Origin: UBA2834 sp963623365
Lineage (GTDB): Bacteria; Patescibacteriota; Saccharimonadia; Saccharimonadales; Saccharimonadaceae
Assembly: GCA_963623365.1 (NCBI GenBank)
Contig: CAVFJY010000004.1
Location: 15,040-79,039 of the forward strand
DNA: 64,000 nucleotides
Direction of reading: 5' to 3'
The notes below the pieces were generated by a model, which did not search any database, had not been told where the DNA came from, and was given only the letters and a program-made list of their open reading frames with translations. Numbering within the stretch: the first letter of the stretch is position 1; each line of letters opens with the position of its first letter. The position numbers and the translations under genes are program-made. This document shows, piece after piece, positions 53,457-61,806 of the stretch.

Positions 53457-56400
53457 ATGTTCGGACGAAGATCTAGCGAAGAATTGCAGAGTCAAGAAGA
53501 CGTCAGTACAGATGGCGCGATGAATGCTTCCTCATCCGAGCAGGCTTATTCGGAAGACGACGGTAAGTTCACGAAAGGTGATGTGGGTGACAAGCATTAC
53601 CATAATGTATTTGACCGCAATTCGCGGGCGGCGAACGGTTTGCGCGATGGTGAACAAGGTGCAGCGAAGATGTTGGGCCAAAAAGGCGACGGAATTTTAG
53701 GCGCGCGCGAGTCGGAAAATAATATAAAATCTGGTCTGAGTTCGCCGACGTCAAGCTTTAAGAATATGGTATCGGGGCGAAGTGATGATGAGCAAGGCAA
53801 AGGCAAGAGCAAATTCTCGGCGAGAAGCTTGATGAAGAAAATGATGCCGGCACTGGTTGCAGGTGGCGGCGTGGCGGGTTTTGGTGCGTTGTCTTTCTTC
53901 GGCCAGATGGCGATGCCGATTAGTCTGATTAATCAATTTATTGGGAATTTTGATTCGATTAGTGTGAGTAGTTTTACGCGCTCATCGCGGTTAACGAAAT
54001 GGCAGATGCATTCGAATAGTCGCAAGGTGAGTACGGATGCGCAGACTTTTGTGAAGCAACATTCAAAGATTTATCAGTTGGCAACGGGTGCAGATGAGAA
54101 TTATTTTAAGATTTCGAAGCGTCAGGCAGCTAAACTCAAAAAGAGCGGCATTGATGTGGTGTCGGACGGTGCTGGGAACCAGATTATGCGTTACACAAAT
54201 GCGGATGGCAATGAGATTGAGATTGTGGCAGACGCCGCACAGGCAAAGAATGGACGAGTGACAATTGACGAGTTATATGAGAAGGATTCGGGCTTCCGAA
54301 ATAGCTACTATCAAGGAACAAAAACTTGGCGGCAATCGCTCGGCAGCTGGTTTGATAAGATGACGGGTGGATTTTTGACGAAGGTTAAAGTTCTGCGTAA
54401 TCGTTTTTCGGATTATATCGCCAGTAAAATTGATAGCAAGTTGAAGTATGAGGGGACGGTAAAGAATGCGGTAGGTGGAGACGGTATTTCTGGTGGTACG
54501 AGCGGAAAGCAACTAAATGAGAATACTGAAGAAATAGACGACGGCAAAGGCGGAACAACTCAGCAGACTACCCATAGCATCGACGATGGCGACGGGGCCA
54601 GCTTAAGACTTAAGCGTGGCGCAAAAGCGAACGAAGTTGCTGAGTCAATAAATAAGTTTACTCAGTCTAAAGGTGCGAAAATTGCAAATACGGTAAGCAA
54701 AATCGCCAATGGGTTTTGTACGATTTCGGAAATTGTCGGTGCTATCAATTTATTAATTATGGCCAATGAGGCGGTGCAGATATTGCAGGTTGCTAGTACG
54801 GTTTTTGAGGGAATTCAGAAGAGTCAGGTCGAAGATTCCAAAACATCGCCGATTCACGATATCTCCAATAGCCTAACTACTAAGAAAAAGGCAAGCTACA
54901 ACACGACTGATAGTGAAGGCAATCAGATTGTGACTGAAAAAGAAGCTAGCGCAATGGAGGCGAATGCGGTTAGTGCCCTGTATGGTAATACCGCGACGAA
55001 TAGCAAAGACCCTAGTGTTAACAGTTTTAATCTGGCGGATAGTATAAATAATATTGCGATGGCTTTTGGCAATGGCATTAATGCTTATAAGTCATGTTTG
55101 ATAGCTAAGCTTGCAGTAGGAATAGTGGGTCTAGGGCTCGAGGCTGCCGAGCTTATTTCGACAGGCGCATCGATAGCGGCATGCATCCTTGGCGCTGTTT
55201 TTACTGCAGGGGTTTCTTGCGGAAAGCTGTTATTCGACATCGCTTGGCAAGTTGGGAAAAAGCTGGCAGGAATGGCTCTTATTACTATGGCGACGTATGT
55301 AGTCACTACCTTCCTCGTGCCAAAAGTAGCAACGATGATTGCGAGAGACTTGGCAACTAATATTGGAGGCGAGGATTTTGGCAATGCCCTAGTTTCTGGT
55401 GCGAATATGTATATGGGGCAAAATCATCAGTATGGCGGTGGATCTGTAGCCACCAAGGAAACTTTAATTACTTATCTTAAACAGCAGGAAGTGTATATTG
55501 CAGATGTAGCAAGGTACGAGCGTGAGGCTTTAAGCCCATTCGATACGTCGTCGCCATATACATTTATGGGTGATTTACTGTCAAGGTCCGTACCATTGTT
55601 GACACAGACGAGTTCAATTATGAGTGGGATTACTAATGTAAGTTCCTTGGTCGGTAAATCAATTTCATCATTGATGCCTGGTGCCTCGGCGGTGACGGCA
55701 GCAACGACGGCGGAAGAGGCGGCAAAAAATACTGCTGAAGTCTGCCCGGAACTAGATTCAATTGGTGCCGTAGGCGACGCGTTCTGTAATCCATATTTCA
55801 TCACAGACCTATCGACCATGGATGAGGATCCGGCGGAAATTATTTATAGGGTTTCGCAATATTCAGATGGTAATAACTTTAGCTTATCTGATAATGAAGA
55901 CAATCCTCAGGTTAATACGGATTTGAGCAATAGTAAATTGATGGAATATGTAGTTTATTGTGGTCAGCGTTCGTCTGGCTTTGGTATGGCAGATCAGAAT
56001 ATAGCAAATTCGATTGATTCTGGTGGAGGAATAGTTGCGAATATGACGCCTCTCGTTGGTGGGATACTAGACCTAGTTAAGAATACAAAAGTCTTGAATA
56101 GAGTTGGATATGTTACTGGCGAAGCTTGCGTTACGAAAAATTCCGGACATGGTGTTGGTAGTGAGGCATTTACATGGGAAGAGGCATCATATTATCAGCG
56201 TTATATTGAAGATCAGCGCATTATGGAGAGCGAAGGGATTATTGAGAAATCATCCGTGCGAGTCGCGCTAGAGAGCTATTATGAAGAACATCCAATTGAT
56301 AACTCCTATGAGGGCGTATTGGCAGCGCGAATGGGTGTAACAAAAGAATATGTAGCGGAAGTGATGGATATTACCGAGGGATTACTTTGGATTGCGAACT

Positions 56401-56552
56401 ATAACCCATCCGAACTCTATCCATATAAACTTATTGAGGAGGAAGAGTCTCAAGTGGCCTTGCGGGAATCGCATATAATAGGTTTTAATATTTATAGTAT
56501 TAAAAGTAACCCAGATTGCTTATTCGGTCGTCAAGAATATTTGATTAGCTAA
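53457..56552 (+). CDS. Giant multi-spanning membrane protein, unknown function (copy 2)
   Basis: The 1031-residue protein is the paralogue of that at 4045-7164. It is nearly identical over about residues 1-320 and from 640 to 980. Two blocks differ much more: about 325-430 (a different Ser/Gly/Thr/Asp linker and the first helix after it) and about 545-625 (replaced hydrophobic segments, e.g. GLGLEAAELISTG against SAGVDVAKTAGY). The last 30 residues are unrelated. The start follows TATGCTTAAAT with no ribosome binding site. Such a block pattern suggests recombination between variants, as in polymorphic surface or effector proteins. Confidence 0.8.
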   Translation: MFGRRSSEELQSQEDVSTDGAMNASSSEQAYSEDDGKFTKGDVGDKHYHNVFDRNSRAANGLRDGEQGAAKMLGQKGDGILGARESENNIKSGLSSPTSSFKNMVSGRSDDEQGKGKSKFSARSLMKKMMPALVAGGGVAGFGALSFFGQMAMPISLINQFIGNFDSISVSSFTRSSRLTKWQMHSNSRKVSTDAQTFVKQHSKIYQLATGADENYFKISKRQAAKLKKSGIDVVSDGAGNQIMRYTNADGNEIEIVADAAQAKNGRVTIDELYEKDSGFRNSYYQGTKTWRQSLGSWFDKMTGGFLTKVKVLRNRFSDYIASKIDSKLKYEGTVKNAVGGDGISGGTSGKQLNENTEEIDDGKGGTTQQTTHSIDDGDGASLRLKRGAKANEVAESINKFTQSKGAKIANTVSKIANGFCTISEIVGAINLLIMANEAVQILQVASTVFEGIQKSQVEDSKTSPIHDISNSLTTKKKASYNTTDSEGNQIVTEKEASAMEANAVSALYGNTATNSKDPSVNSFNLADSINNIAMAFGNGINAYKSCLIAKLAVGIVGLGLEAAELISTGASIAACILGAVFTAGVSCGKLLFDIAWQVGKKLAGMALITMATYVVTTFLVPKVATMIARDLATNIGGEDFGNALVSGANMYMGQNHQYGGGSVATKETLITYLKQQEVYIADVARYEREALSPFDTSSPYTFMGDLLSRSVPLLTQTSSIMSGITNVSSLVGKSISSLMPGASAVTAATTAEEAAKNTAEVCPELDSIGAVGDAFCNPYFITDLSTMDEDPAEIIYRVSQYSDGNNFSLSDNEDNPQVNTDLSNSKLMEYVVYCGQRSSGFGMADQNIANSIDSGGGIVANMTPLVGGILDLVKNTKVLNRVGYVTGEACVTKNSGHGVGSEAFTWEEASYYQRYIEDQRIMESEGIIEKSSVRVALESYYEEHPIDNSYEGVLAARMGVTKEYVAEVMDITEGLLWIANYNPSELYPYKLIEEEESQVALRESHIIGFNIYSIKSNPDCLFGRQEYLIS

Positions 56553-56557
56553 TAAAA

Positions 56558-56588
56558 ACCGCCCTCGCAACTTTCTAGTGAGGGCGGT
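56558..56588. terminator. Bidirectional terminator of module copy 2
   Basis: ACCGCCCTC/GAGGGCGGT stem between A-rich and T-rich flanks; differs from that of copy 1. Confidence 0.8.
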
Positions 56589-56595
56589 GGTGTTT

Positions 56596-57252
56596 TTACC
56601 TATAAACTACCCAAGACTTCGTAAGGGTCTGATTTATGAATTCAAGCGGATCTGAATCTGGGCTTAGCGGTATATTTTCAAATTGAAAAGCCAGTACAAC
56701 GATTTGTTCGTAATTAGCATCAAATCTCCCGCCTGGGTTGATCTGATAGGTGACTGAACTCGAATCTTCTCTATCATATCGTTTGAAGATAATATTGTAG
56801 CCATGATTATAAGGGCATTCGTAATAGAGTTGCATGAATGATTTACCGGTCGGATCATTGAATGTTACCATGTACTCATTGTTGTCACCCCAGTAATATG
56901 CGGGCCAATCAGGGTCGTTCTCGTACTTCGACCTTAGGTTTTCTTTAATGAACCAGCCAAGGTCTTCGGCGAGTTCGGCATAATAGAAAACGTTGCCGTC
57001 ATGAATATAATCAGCGAGATTAGTCTTCAGGGTCAACTCGTAGTCGTCGACATTGTGCGTATAAGTTCCGTCAGCGTTCTTTACGCCCGAGATGGAAGTA
57101 TTTGCATCTTGCCCGTCCTGCTCCGATTGCTCGGCGCTGTCCGTCGATCCAACGTCGTAGGTCTTGTCGTCCGTGCCTCTCTGCCCACAACCAACGAGGA
57201 TGAGGCAGAGGATAAGTAAAAACACAACTAAAATAGCGATTCTTTTCTTCAT
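56596..57252 (-). CDS. Lipoprotein of unknown function (copy 2)
   Basis: The 218-residue lipoprotein has the same signal peptide and lipobox (LVGC) as copy 1 with one change. The acidic linker is shortened by about 20 residues, and a C-terminal domain is similar in layout (IHDGNVFYY, AEDLGW, IFKRYDRED, QINPGGR) but much diverged. The start at 57252 has AAAGGAGGGGG upstream; an in-frame earlier ATG at 57282 is less likely. Convergent with the giant protein, as in copy 1. Confidence 0.8.
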   Translation of the reverse strand: MKKRIAILVVFLLILCLILVGCGQRGTDDKTYDVGSTDSAEQSEQDGQDANTSISGVKNADGTYTHNVDDYELTLKTNLADYIHDGNVFYYAELAEDLGWFIKENLRSKYENDPDWPAYYWGDNNEYMVTFNDPTGKSFMQLYYECPYNHGYNIIFKRYDREDSSSVTYQINPGGRFDANYEQIVVLAFQFENIPLSPDSDPLEFINQTLTKSWVVYR

Positions 57253-57375
57253 GGTTACCCCCTCCTTTTTTTGATACTGCACCTCTTTTGAGGCGTCAGT
57301 GAGAAAAGAATTTCAAATGTACCGCACGAGATAAGATCAAAATTAACCAGCTTATCTGTACTTGGCGTTGATTAT
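57253..57375 (-). promoter_or_regulatory. Promoter and structured leader of lipoprotein gene (copy 2)
   Basis: TATAAT-containing start and the same two hairpins as in copy 1 (AGATAAG stem changed by one base; GCCTC/GAGGT). Confidence 0.5.
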
Positions 57376-57452
57376 ATCATAAAATGTATAAAAATGAAAA
57401 CATAAGCAGAAAGAATAAAACTGAAAATAGCATAAAAATCTGCGAGATTCAC

Positions 57453-57480
57453 AAAAAATCTCCGTTTGGGCGGAGATTTT
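57453..57480 (-). terminator. Terminator of tRNA-Tyr
   Basis: AAAATCTCCG/CGGAGATTTT stem, loop of 6, then U-run on the minus strand, 11 bases after the tRNA. Confidence 0.9.
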
Positions 57481-57490
57481 AATGCAAATT

Positions 57491-57576
57491 TGGTGCTGGG
57501 AGTAGGAGTCGAACCTACGAAGGCCGGAGCCGGCAGATTTACAGTCTGATGCGTTTGACCACTTCGCTATCCCAGC
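57491..57576 (-). tRNA. tRNA-Tyr (GTA)
   Basis: 86-base class II tRNA with long variable arm, anticodon loop CTGTAAA, acceptor GCTGGGA/TCCCAGC, and encoded CCA. Confidence 0.95.
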
Positions 57577-57659
57577 GACTGTGTATATATTAGCATTTTT
57601 GGCGACAGCTTGCAAGCAAAAGCCCCAGTTGGAACTGGGGCAAGATTGATGGTCTTTGG

Positions 57660-58193
57660 CTAAGACTGGATGGTGGAGCTGGTAGCGATATTGACATTGG
57701 TGGTCGGATTGACTGCGACAGCATTGACGGCGTCGGACTCGGCCTCGGAGCGCAACATCGCAAGCGTTTCGCGAATTTGCTTTTCCTTGGCGAGATTGAG
57801 ACGCTTATCGAGAATGAGCTCAAACATCTGAATGCGTGCCTTGATGTATGCAGTGCGGTACTGGCCAGCAATCGAGAGAATAAAACGCTCGGTTTCGGCA
57901 CAGCGGTGCTGGTCGTCGGCGATGTTGAAATCGGTCAGACGATTGATGACGTCGGTGTAACAATTGCCGCAACAGATCATTTCGTGCAATACAGCCAAGT
58001 TGATATACCAAGTCGGAGCGTTCGTGTCGGCGGTTGCGGTATTGTCCTTGTGGCTGTAGCTAACCAGCCAAAGCGGGTTCTCGATGTTGAGCTGCTTGAT
58101 TACGAGCGTGCTGCTCCAGCTCCTGAGTCGATAGCGGATGACCATGGGAGTTGCGACTCCCTTAATAATGAGGTTCAAGCGTTTCTCTGTCAT
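57660..58193 (-). CDS. Lineage-specific protein, unknown function
   Basis: The 177-residue protein has no signal or membrane segment. Cys-rich stretch EMICCGNCYTD lies mid-way, a long helix (FELILDKRLNLAKEKQIRETL) follows and the end is Ser/Thr/Asn/Ala-rich. AAGGGGG precedes the ATG; the promoter at 58237-58265 belongs to the shared-spacer family. Not recognised. Confidence 0.7.
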   Translation of the reverse strand: MTEKRLNLIIKGVATPMVIRYRLRSWSSTLVIKQLNIENPLWLVSYSHKDNTATADTNAPTWYINLAVLHEMICCGNCYTDVINRLTDFNIADDQHRCAETERFILSIAGQYRTAYIKARIQMFELILDKRLNLAKEKQIRETLAMLRSEAESDAVNAVAVNPTTNVNIATSSTIQS

Positions 58194-58236
58194 GATTAAT
58201 CCCCCTTATTTCGTAGTAGAAACAGCTATCTCTATT

Positions 58237-58265
58237 ATTATAGCATACTTGAGCGAAAAAGTCAA
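58237..58265 (-). promoter_or_regulatory. Strong promoter (shared-spacer family)
   Basis: TTGACT, 17 bases, TATAAT with extended TG; spacer nearly the same as at 31175 and 24359. Confidence 0.9.
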
Positions 58266-58296
58266 TATGGTGGGGCTTTGTGCGCTGAGCGGCAAT

Positions 58297-58321
58297 AAAA
58301 AAGAGCAAGCTTATGCTTGCT
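58297..58321 (-). terminator. Terminator of tRNA-Thr
   Basis: AGCAAGC/GCTTGCT stem with loop of 4 followed by U-run on the minus strand. Confidence 0.9.
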
Positions 58322-58327
58322 AAAAAA

Positions 58328-58403
58328 TGGAGCCGCAAATCAGACTTGAACTGATGACCTGCCGCTTACAAGGCGGCTGCTCTACCAACTGAGCTATTGC
58401 GGC
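58328..58403 (-). tRNA. tRNA-Thr (TGT)
   Basis: 76 bases with encoded CCA: acceptor GCCGCAA/TTGCGGC, D-arm GCTC/GAGC, anticodon loop CTTGTAA, T-loop TTCAAGT. Confidence 0.95.
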
Positions 58404-58415
58404 ATTAGCTGTATT

Positions 58416-59255
58416 TTATATGACTTTGCGTTTTTTCGCAAGTTTATGCGTAGACGAGGCGGCGTTGGTAGCTGTATTTGTCGGGGCTGTTCTGGCCGTG
58501 GTCTTAGCGTTCGTTTTGGCGCTTGTGCGCGGAGCTTTGGCGGCTTTGGTTTTTGGCGTCTTGGGCACTTTTGGTTCTTTGGCTTTACGCGTCGTAAGCG
58601 TGCGACGAGGCTTGGTGGCTTGTTCTTCGCTGGCGAGTTTGGCGGCCTGGAGCTCCTCGATGCGACCTTTAGTAATCTCAATATTTACGGTGTCATTGTT
58701 ATGTTCGTAGAGCTCGAGCAGATGACGTAAAATCACTGTGGTTGGATTGAGACTATAAGCGGTTTCGAGCGCCTCGATGGCTTTATTGCGTTCACCGAGT
58801 TTTTCGAGAGCCTTGGAATAAGCGATATAACGGGCGGGCTGGTCGCCTTCCATATCGATAGCTTGGCTAAAGGCCATGGCGGCTTTTTCATACTTCCCTG
58901 TTTCGTAATAAATCAAGCCGACATTGTGTAGACTGGAGGCATTATTATCCAGCGACTGTGCAATCTCGAAACATTCAATGGCCTCTTTAAAATGTTTTTC
59001 TTTGGCGTAGAGAATGCCGAGACGGTTATAGGCGGCGGCATTTTTCTCGTCAAATTTGAGAATTGTCAGCAGAGCTTTTTCGGCCTTGAGAGGTTTGCGC
59101 TCGCGCATGGCGGTCTGAGCAAGGCTCCAGAGTTTTTTGAGCTGCGGGTCTTTCTTGACAGCGTCGAGGTCGCCTTCGGCTGGCTCGGTGCGATAATGCG
59201 GAATGAAAAAGACCGTAAAAATGGTAAATACTAAAATAATAACTGCAGCAAGCAT
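58416..59255 (-). CDS. TPR protein with membrane anchor and basic tail
   Basis: The 279-residue protein has one N-terminal helix (2-18). Four or five TPR units follow between about 40 and 205 (AAYNRLGILYAKEKHFKEAI; SSLHNVGLIYYETGKYEKAA). A basic Lys/Pro/Ala/Thr-rich tail of about 65 residues (with KAKEPKVPKTPK) resembles disordered nucleic-acid or membrane-binding tails. TATGCTATAAT lies 9 bases before the start. It probably scaffolds proteins at the membrane. Confidence 0.75.
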   Translation of the reverse strand: MLAAVIILVFTIFTVFFIPHYRTEPAEGDLDAVKKDPQLKKLWSLAQTAMRERKPLKAEKALLTILKFDEKNAAAYNRLGILYAKEKHFKEAIECFEIAQSLDNNASSLHNVGLIYYETGKYEKAAMAFSQAIDMEGDQPARYIAYSKALEKLGERNKAIEALETAYSLNPTTVILRHLLELYEHNNDTVNIEITKGRIEELQAAKLASEEQATKPRRTLTTRKAKEPKVPKTPKTKAAKAPRTSAKTNAKTTARTAPTNTATNAASSTHKLAKKRKVI

Positions 59256-59315
59256 AAAAATATTATAGCATATGAGAGATTTGGAACGCCGAACAGAGCG
59301 TACGGTGCTTTATGG

Positions 59316-59981
59316 CTAGACGAGATGGGCGACTAGCTGCAGTTTAATATGGCCATTAGCCTTGAGTGCGGACTGAGTTTGAAGTAGACCGTCGAGCTTG
59401 GTTAAAAAAGCGGCGTTGCCAGTGAGGAAATAGGACTTATAGAGCAGTTGGATGGCAGCATCGACGACCTTTAAAGCTTTGGCGCGGGCGTCGCGTTTGT
59501 CCTTGGCGATTTCGGTGGCGATTTTAGGCAATTGCTGAGGCGTTGCGGCGATATATTTTTTTGCCAGTGCGAGAAGGTCGGGATCAAAGGTGGGTGCATC
59601 GCTAATTTTTGAGATTTGCGGCAGATAATAATTGTGCGCGCGCGACAATACGGTCGGCAAAAGTTTAGCGCTTGAACGCACGAGGAAAACGAAATGCGTA
59701 TGTTCGTTGGGTTCTTCGAGATTTTTGAGAAAAGCATTAATGCCGTTTAAATTAATGGTTTCGGCGTCCTCAAAAACAATAACGAGGTCTTCGCGCTGCC
59801 TGCCGCGGGTATAGTTGAGGATTTCACGAATCTCGTCGACGGAATAATAACCACTGGCATTGGGTTGCGCATGAATAGCTTTGGGAAGTAGCTCGGCGAA
59901 ATTGCCTTCGGGAATTTCGAAGATGGCGAAACCGGCTTTTTGGACAATCTGGGGCAGATTTTCGAGATTATTTAACTGCAT
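59316..59981 (-). CDS. holB: DNA polymerase III delta-prime-like subunit
   Basis: The 221-residue protein has the HolB/DnaX-type core: LVIVFEDAETINLNGINAFLKNLEEP (here within the region 76-103) and HFVFLVRSSAKLLPTVLSRA. It lacks the start of the AAA module (no P-loop, as in delta-prime) and all Cys of the zinc module. It is shorter than E. coli delta-prime (about 330). It would be part of the clamp loader with DnaX. It overlaps the pseudouridine synthase stop by 14 bases. Confidence 0.8.
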   Translation of the reverse strand: MQLNNLENLPQIVQKAGFAIFEIPEGNFAELLPKAIHAQPNASGYYSVDEIREILNYTRGRQREDLVIVFEDAETINLNGINAFLKNLEEPNEHTHFVFLVRSSAKLLPTVLSRAHNYYLPQISKISDAPTFDPDLLALAKKYIAATPQQLPKIATEIAKDKRDARAKALKVVDAAIQLLYKSYFLTGNAAFLTKLDGLLQTQSALKANGHIKLQLVAHLV

Positions 59982-60870
59982 CGCGGAATTCTTCTGGTAA
60001 TTCAGCAGTAAAAGTCATGCGTTGGCTATTCGGATTGTTGAGGTCGTCGCTCGGAATGGTAATTTCGAGCGCGGCGGCATGAAGATACATGCGCGAAACT
60101 TTCGGGCCGTGCGGATTGTAGACGGGGTCGCCCAGAATTGGGCAATGAATGAAATTAAGATGGATGCGCAGTTGATGGGTGCGACCGGTTTTAGGTTTTA
60201 GCTCGACGAGACTGTATTTGGCGCCGGTGGCGATGGTCTGGTATTCGGTAATAGCCTCACGGCCGTTTTTGTCCGGCATGAAAGTTGTAGGCTTTTTAAG
60301 ATTGCGCGCGAGCGGAATGTTGATGATGGCATGCGCAGGAATGGGTGCGCCCTGTACGACGGCATAATAGGTTTTGTGCGTTTTGCGTTCCTGGAATTGT
60401 TTCTGAAGATAAGCCTTCGTTTTGGCGTTTTTGGCGATAATGATAACGCCGCTAGTGTCGCGATCGAGGCGGTGCACGATTTCGCCCCAATCTTCAATTG
60501 CGGTTTCGATACTGAAATCACCTTTTTTAATACTGAGCATGCCGGCGGGCTTATTAAAAACAATGACGTTGCTATCCTCGTAAATGACGGGCGGTCGCTC
60601 GCCTTGTGCTTGGGCAGGGAGATTGAGCTCGGGTTGTTGGTTGTCTTCGATGAGTGTGTTGGGTTTGTTGATGATTTTGCCAGCGAGCGTGACGTAGCCG
60701 GATTTAATAAATTTCTGAATGGTGGCACGACTGTAATATGGATAATTATTGAGGACGGCGACGTCAAGACGGACTGAATTGTCTTTACTTGTGGTATTTT
60801 TATCGGTATCAAAAGGAATATCGCCATTAATCATGCGAGATAATTCAGGTTTACTAAATTTCTTGGCCAT
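59968..60870 (-). CDS. RluA-type pseudouridine synthase
   Basis: The 300-residue protein has an S4-like N-terminal RNA-binding part (LDVAVLNNYPYYSRATIQKFI with YVTLAGKIINKPN) and the catalytic IVHRLDRDTSGVIIIAKN (Asp of the RLD motif, about 140). TGRTHQLRIHLNFIHCPILGDPVY ends the active-site region. It isomerises uridines in rRNA or tRNA; whether it equals RluD or RluC cannot be said. TAAAATATCAATAT lies right before the ATG. Confidence 0.93.
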   Translation of the reverse strand: MAKKFSKPELSRMINGDIPFDTDKNTTSKDNSVRLDVAVLNNYPYYSRATIQKFIKSGYVTLAGKIINKPNTLIEDNQQPELNLPAQAQGERPPVIYEDSNVIVFNKPAGMLSIKKGDFSIETAIEDWGEIVHRLDRDTSGVIIIAKNAKTKAYLQKQFQERKTHKTYYAVVQGAPIPAHAIINIPLARNLKKPTTFMPDKNGREAITEYQTIATGAKYSLVELKPKTGRTHQLRIHLNFIHCPILGDPVYNPHGPKVSRMYLHAAALEITIPSDDLNNPNSQRMTFTAELPEEFRDAVK

Positions 60871-60915
60871 ATATTGATATTTTAGCAGATTATGTTGTAT
60901 TTTGCTATTGTTTGG

Positions 60916-61015
60916 GGGTGTGATGCGTAACTTTGGGCTGTGTACGGTGTCTTAATTGGGTTAATAGAGATAGATATGCTTTGTGTTTATGAAAATAGAA
61001 TTACGCGTCGCACCC
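60916..61015. repeat. 100-bp inverted-repeat element
   Basis: GGGTGTGATGCGTAA (60916-60930) and TTACGCGTCGCACCC (61001-61015) are inverted copies, matching at 13 of 15 bases. The left arm continues CTTTGGG as in dnaX. Resembles a miniature inverted-repeat or palindromic element; it ends at the stop of the CmpB-like gene. Confidence 0.5.
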
Positions 61016-61806
61016 TACTTGCGTTTCTTGCGATGTGCTTGTTTGCGTTTCTTGCGATGTGTGATTGCTCTCAGGCGTGAATTGGCATTGAGCTCGCGTA
61101 GATTTTTGAGCGCTTCATTATAACGAGTAGAAATGAAATAGGGGAAAGCCTCAATCGTGCGACGCTGCTGCAGATCGAGCACATGCTTGAAATGTTTGCG
61201 CCTGCCGTCAATGTGCATCTCGAAAGTGCGCTTGCCACGACGAATAAATTCCAGTGCATGCAAATAGTGACGATCAATTGCCTTCTGGTACTCGCTAAGA
61301 ACTTTATTAAAGCGGACGAGACCAGCGTTCGTAACTACGATATCTGTAATAAAGATAATTGCGAGCAGAATCGAAATAATAATCGTGGCGGGCCAACTGA
61401 GCCGATTGGTAATTCCGGCAATGAAATAATGAATCCAGGGCATCAATACGGCAAAAACGCCAAACACCACGAAACCAATCAGGCAAACGCGACCTTTAAT
61501 ATTAAAACGACGTGGCGTATAGTCCCACCAGCGTGCATGGAAGAGTTTCTCGAGCGTGTAGGAGGTAACATATTCTAGCAAACAAGCAATTAGGCCGCCG
61601 GCCAGAAAACGCAGGAAGAAATTCTCGATGTCGTTAGTGGTTAAGACGAACAAAACTGCGCCGGCGCCATAGATTGGGCAATATGGACCGTTAAGAAAAC
61701 CGCGGTTGACGAACTTTTTGCGATCGACGGTATAAAGTAAACTTTCGTAGAGCCAGCCGAGGAAAGAATAAATCATAAACCAGAGATAGAGCGTAAAAAT
61801 ATTCAT
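61015..61806 (-). CDS. CmpB-type putative ABC transporter membrane protein
   Basis: The 263-residue protein has four or five helices with the family signature FSFLGWLYE-like MIYSFLGWLYESLLY and RGFLNGPYCPIYG(A/F)G near the N-terminus, and YVTSYTLEKLFHARWWDY. This is the pattern of PF06541 (putative ABC-transporter type IV / CmpB). The C-terminus ends with a double basic block (HRKKRK) and Arg-rich sequence. Function uncertain. The ATG overlaps the stop of the HD gene (ATGA). Confidence 0.8.
   Translation of the reverse strand: MNIFTLYLWFMIYSFLGWLYESLLYTVDRKKFVNRGFLNGPYCPIYGAGAVLFVLTTNDIENFFLRFLAGGLIACLLEYVTSYTLEKLFHARWWDYTPRRFNIKGRVCLIGFVVFGVFAVLMPWIHYFIAGITNRLSWPATIIISILLAIIFITDIVVTNAGLVRFNKVLSEYQKAIDRHYLHALEFIRRGKRTFEMHIDGRRKHFKHVLDLQQRRTIEAFPYFISTRYNEALKNLRELNANSRLRAITHRKKRKQAHRKKRK

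Larger units (their letters stand above)
53425..57375 (-). repeat. Inverted duplication, copy 2
   Basis: Reverse-orientation copy of about 3168-7200. With respect to that copy the gene order and convergence are the same. The two copies are about 46 kb apart and inverted, so recombination between them would invert the region in between. Confidence 0.85.

Noticed and set aside
3168..57375. Composite transposon formed by the two inverted copies
   Set aside because: No transposase or terminal repeats with target duplication are seen at the copy ends, and core genes fill the space between them.
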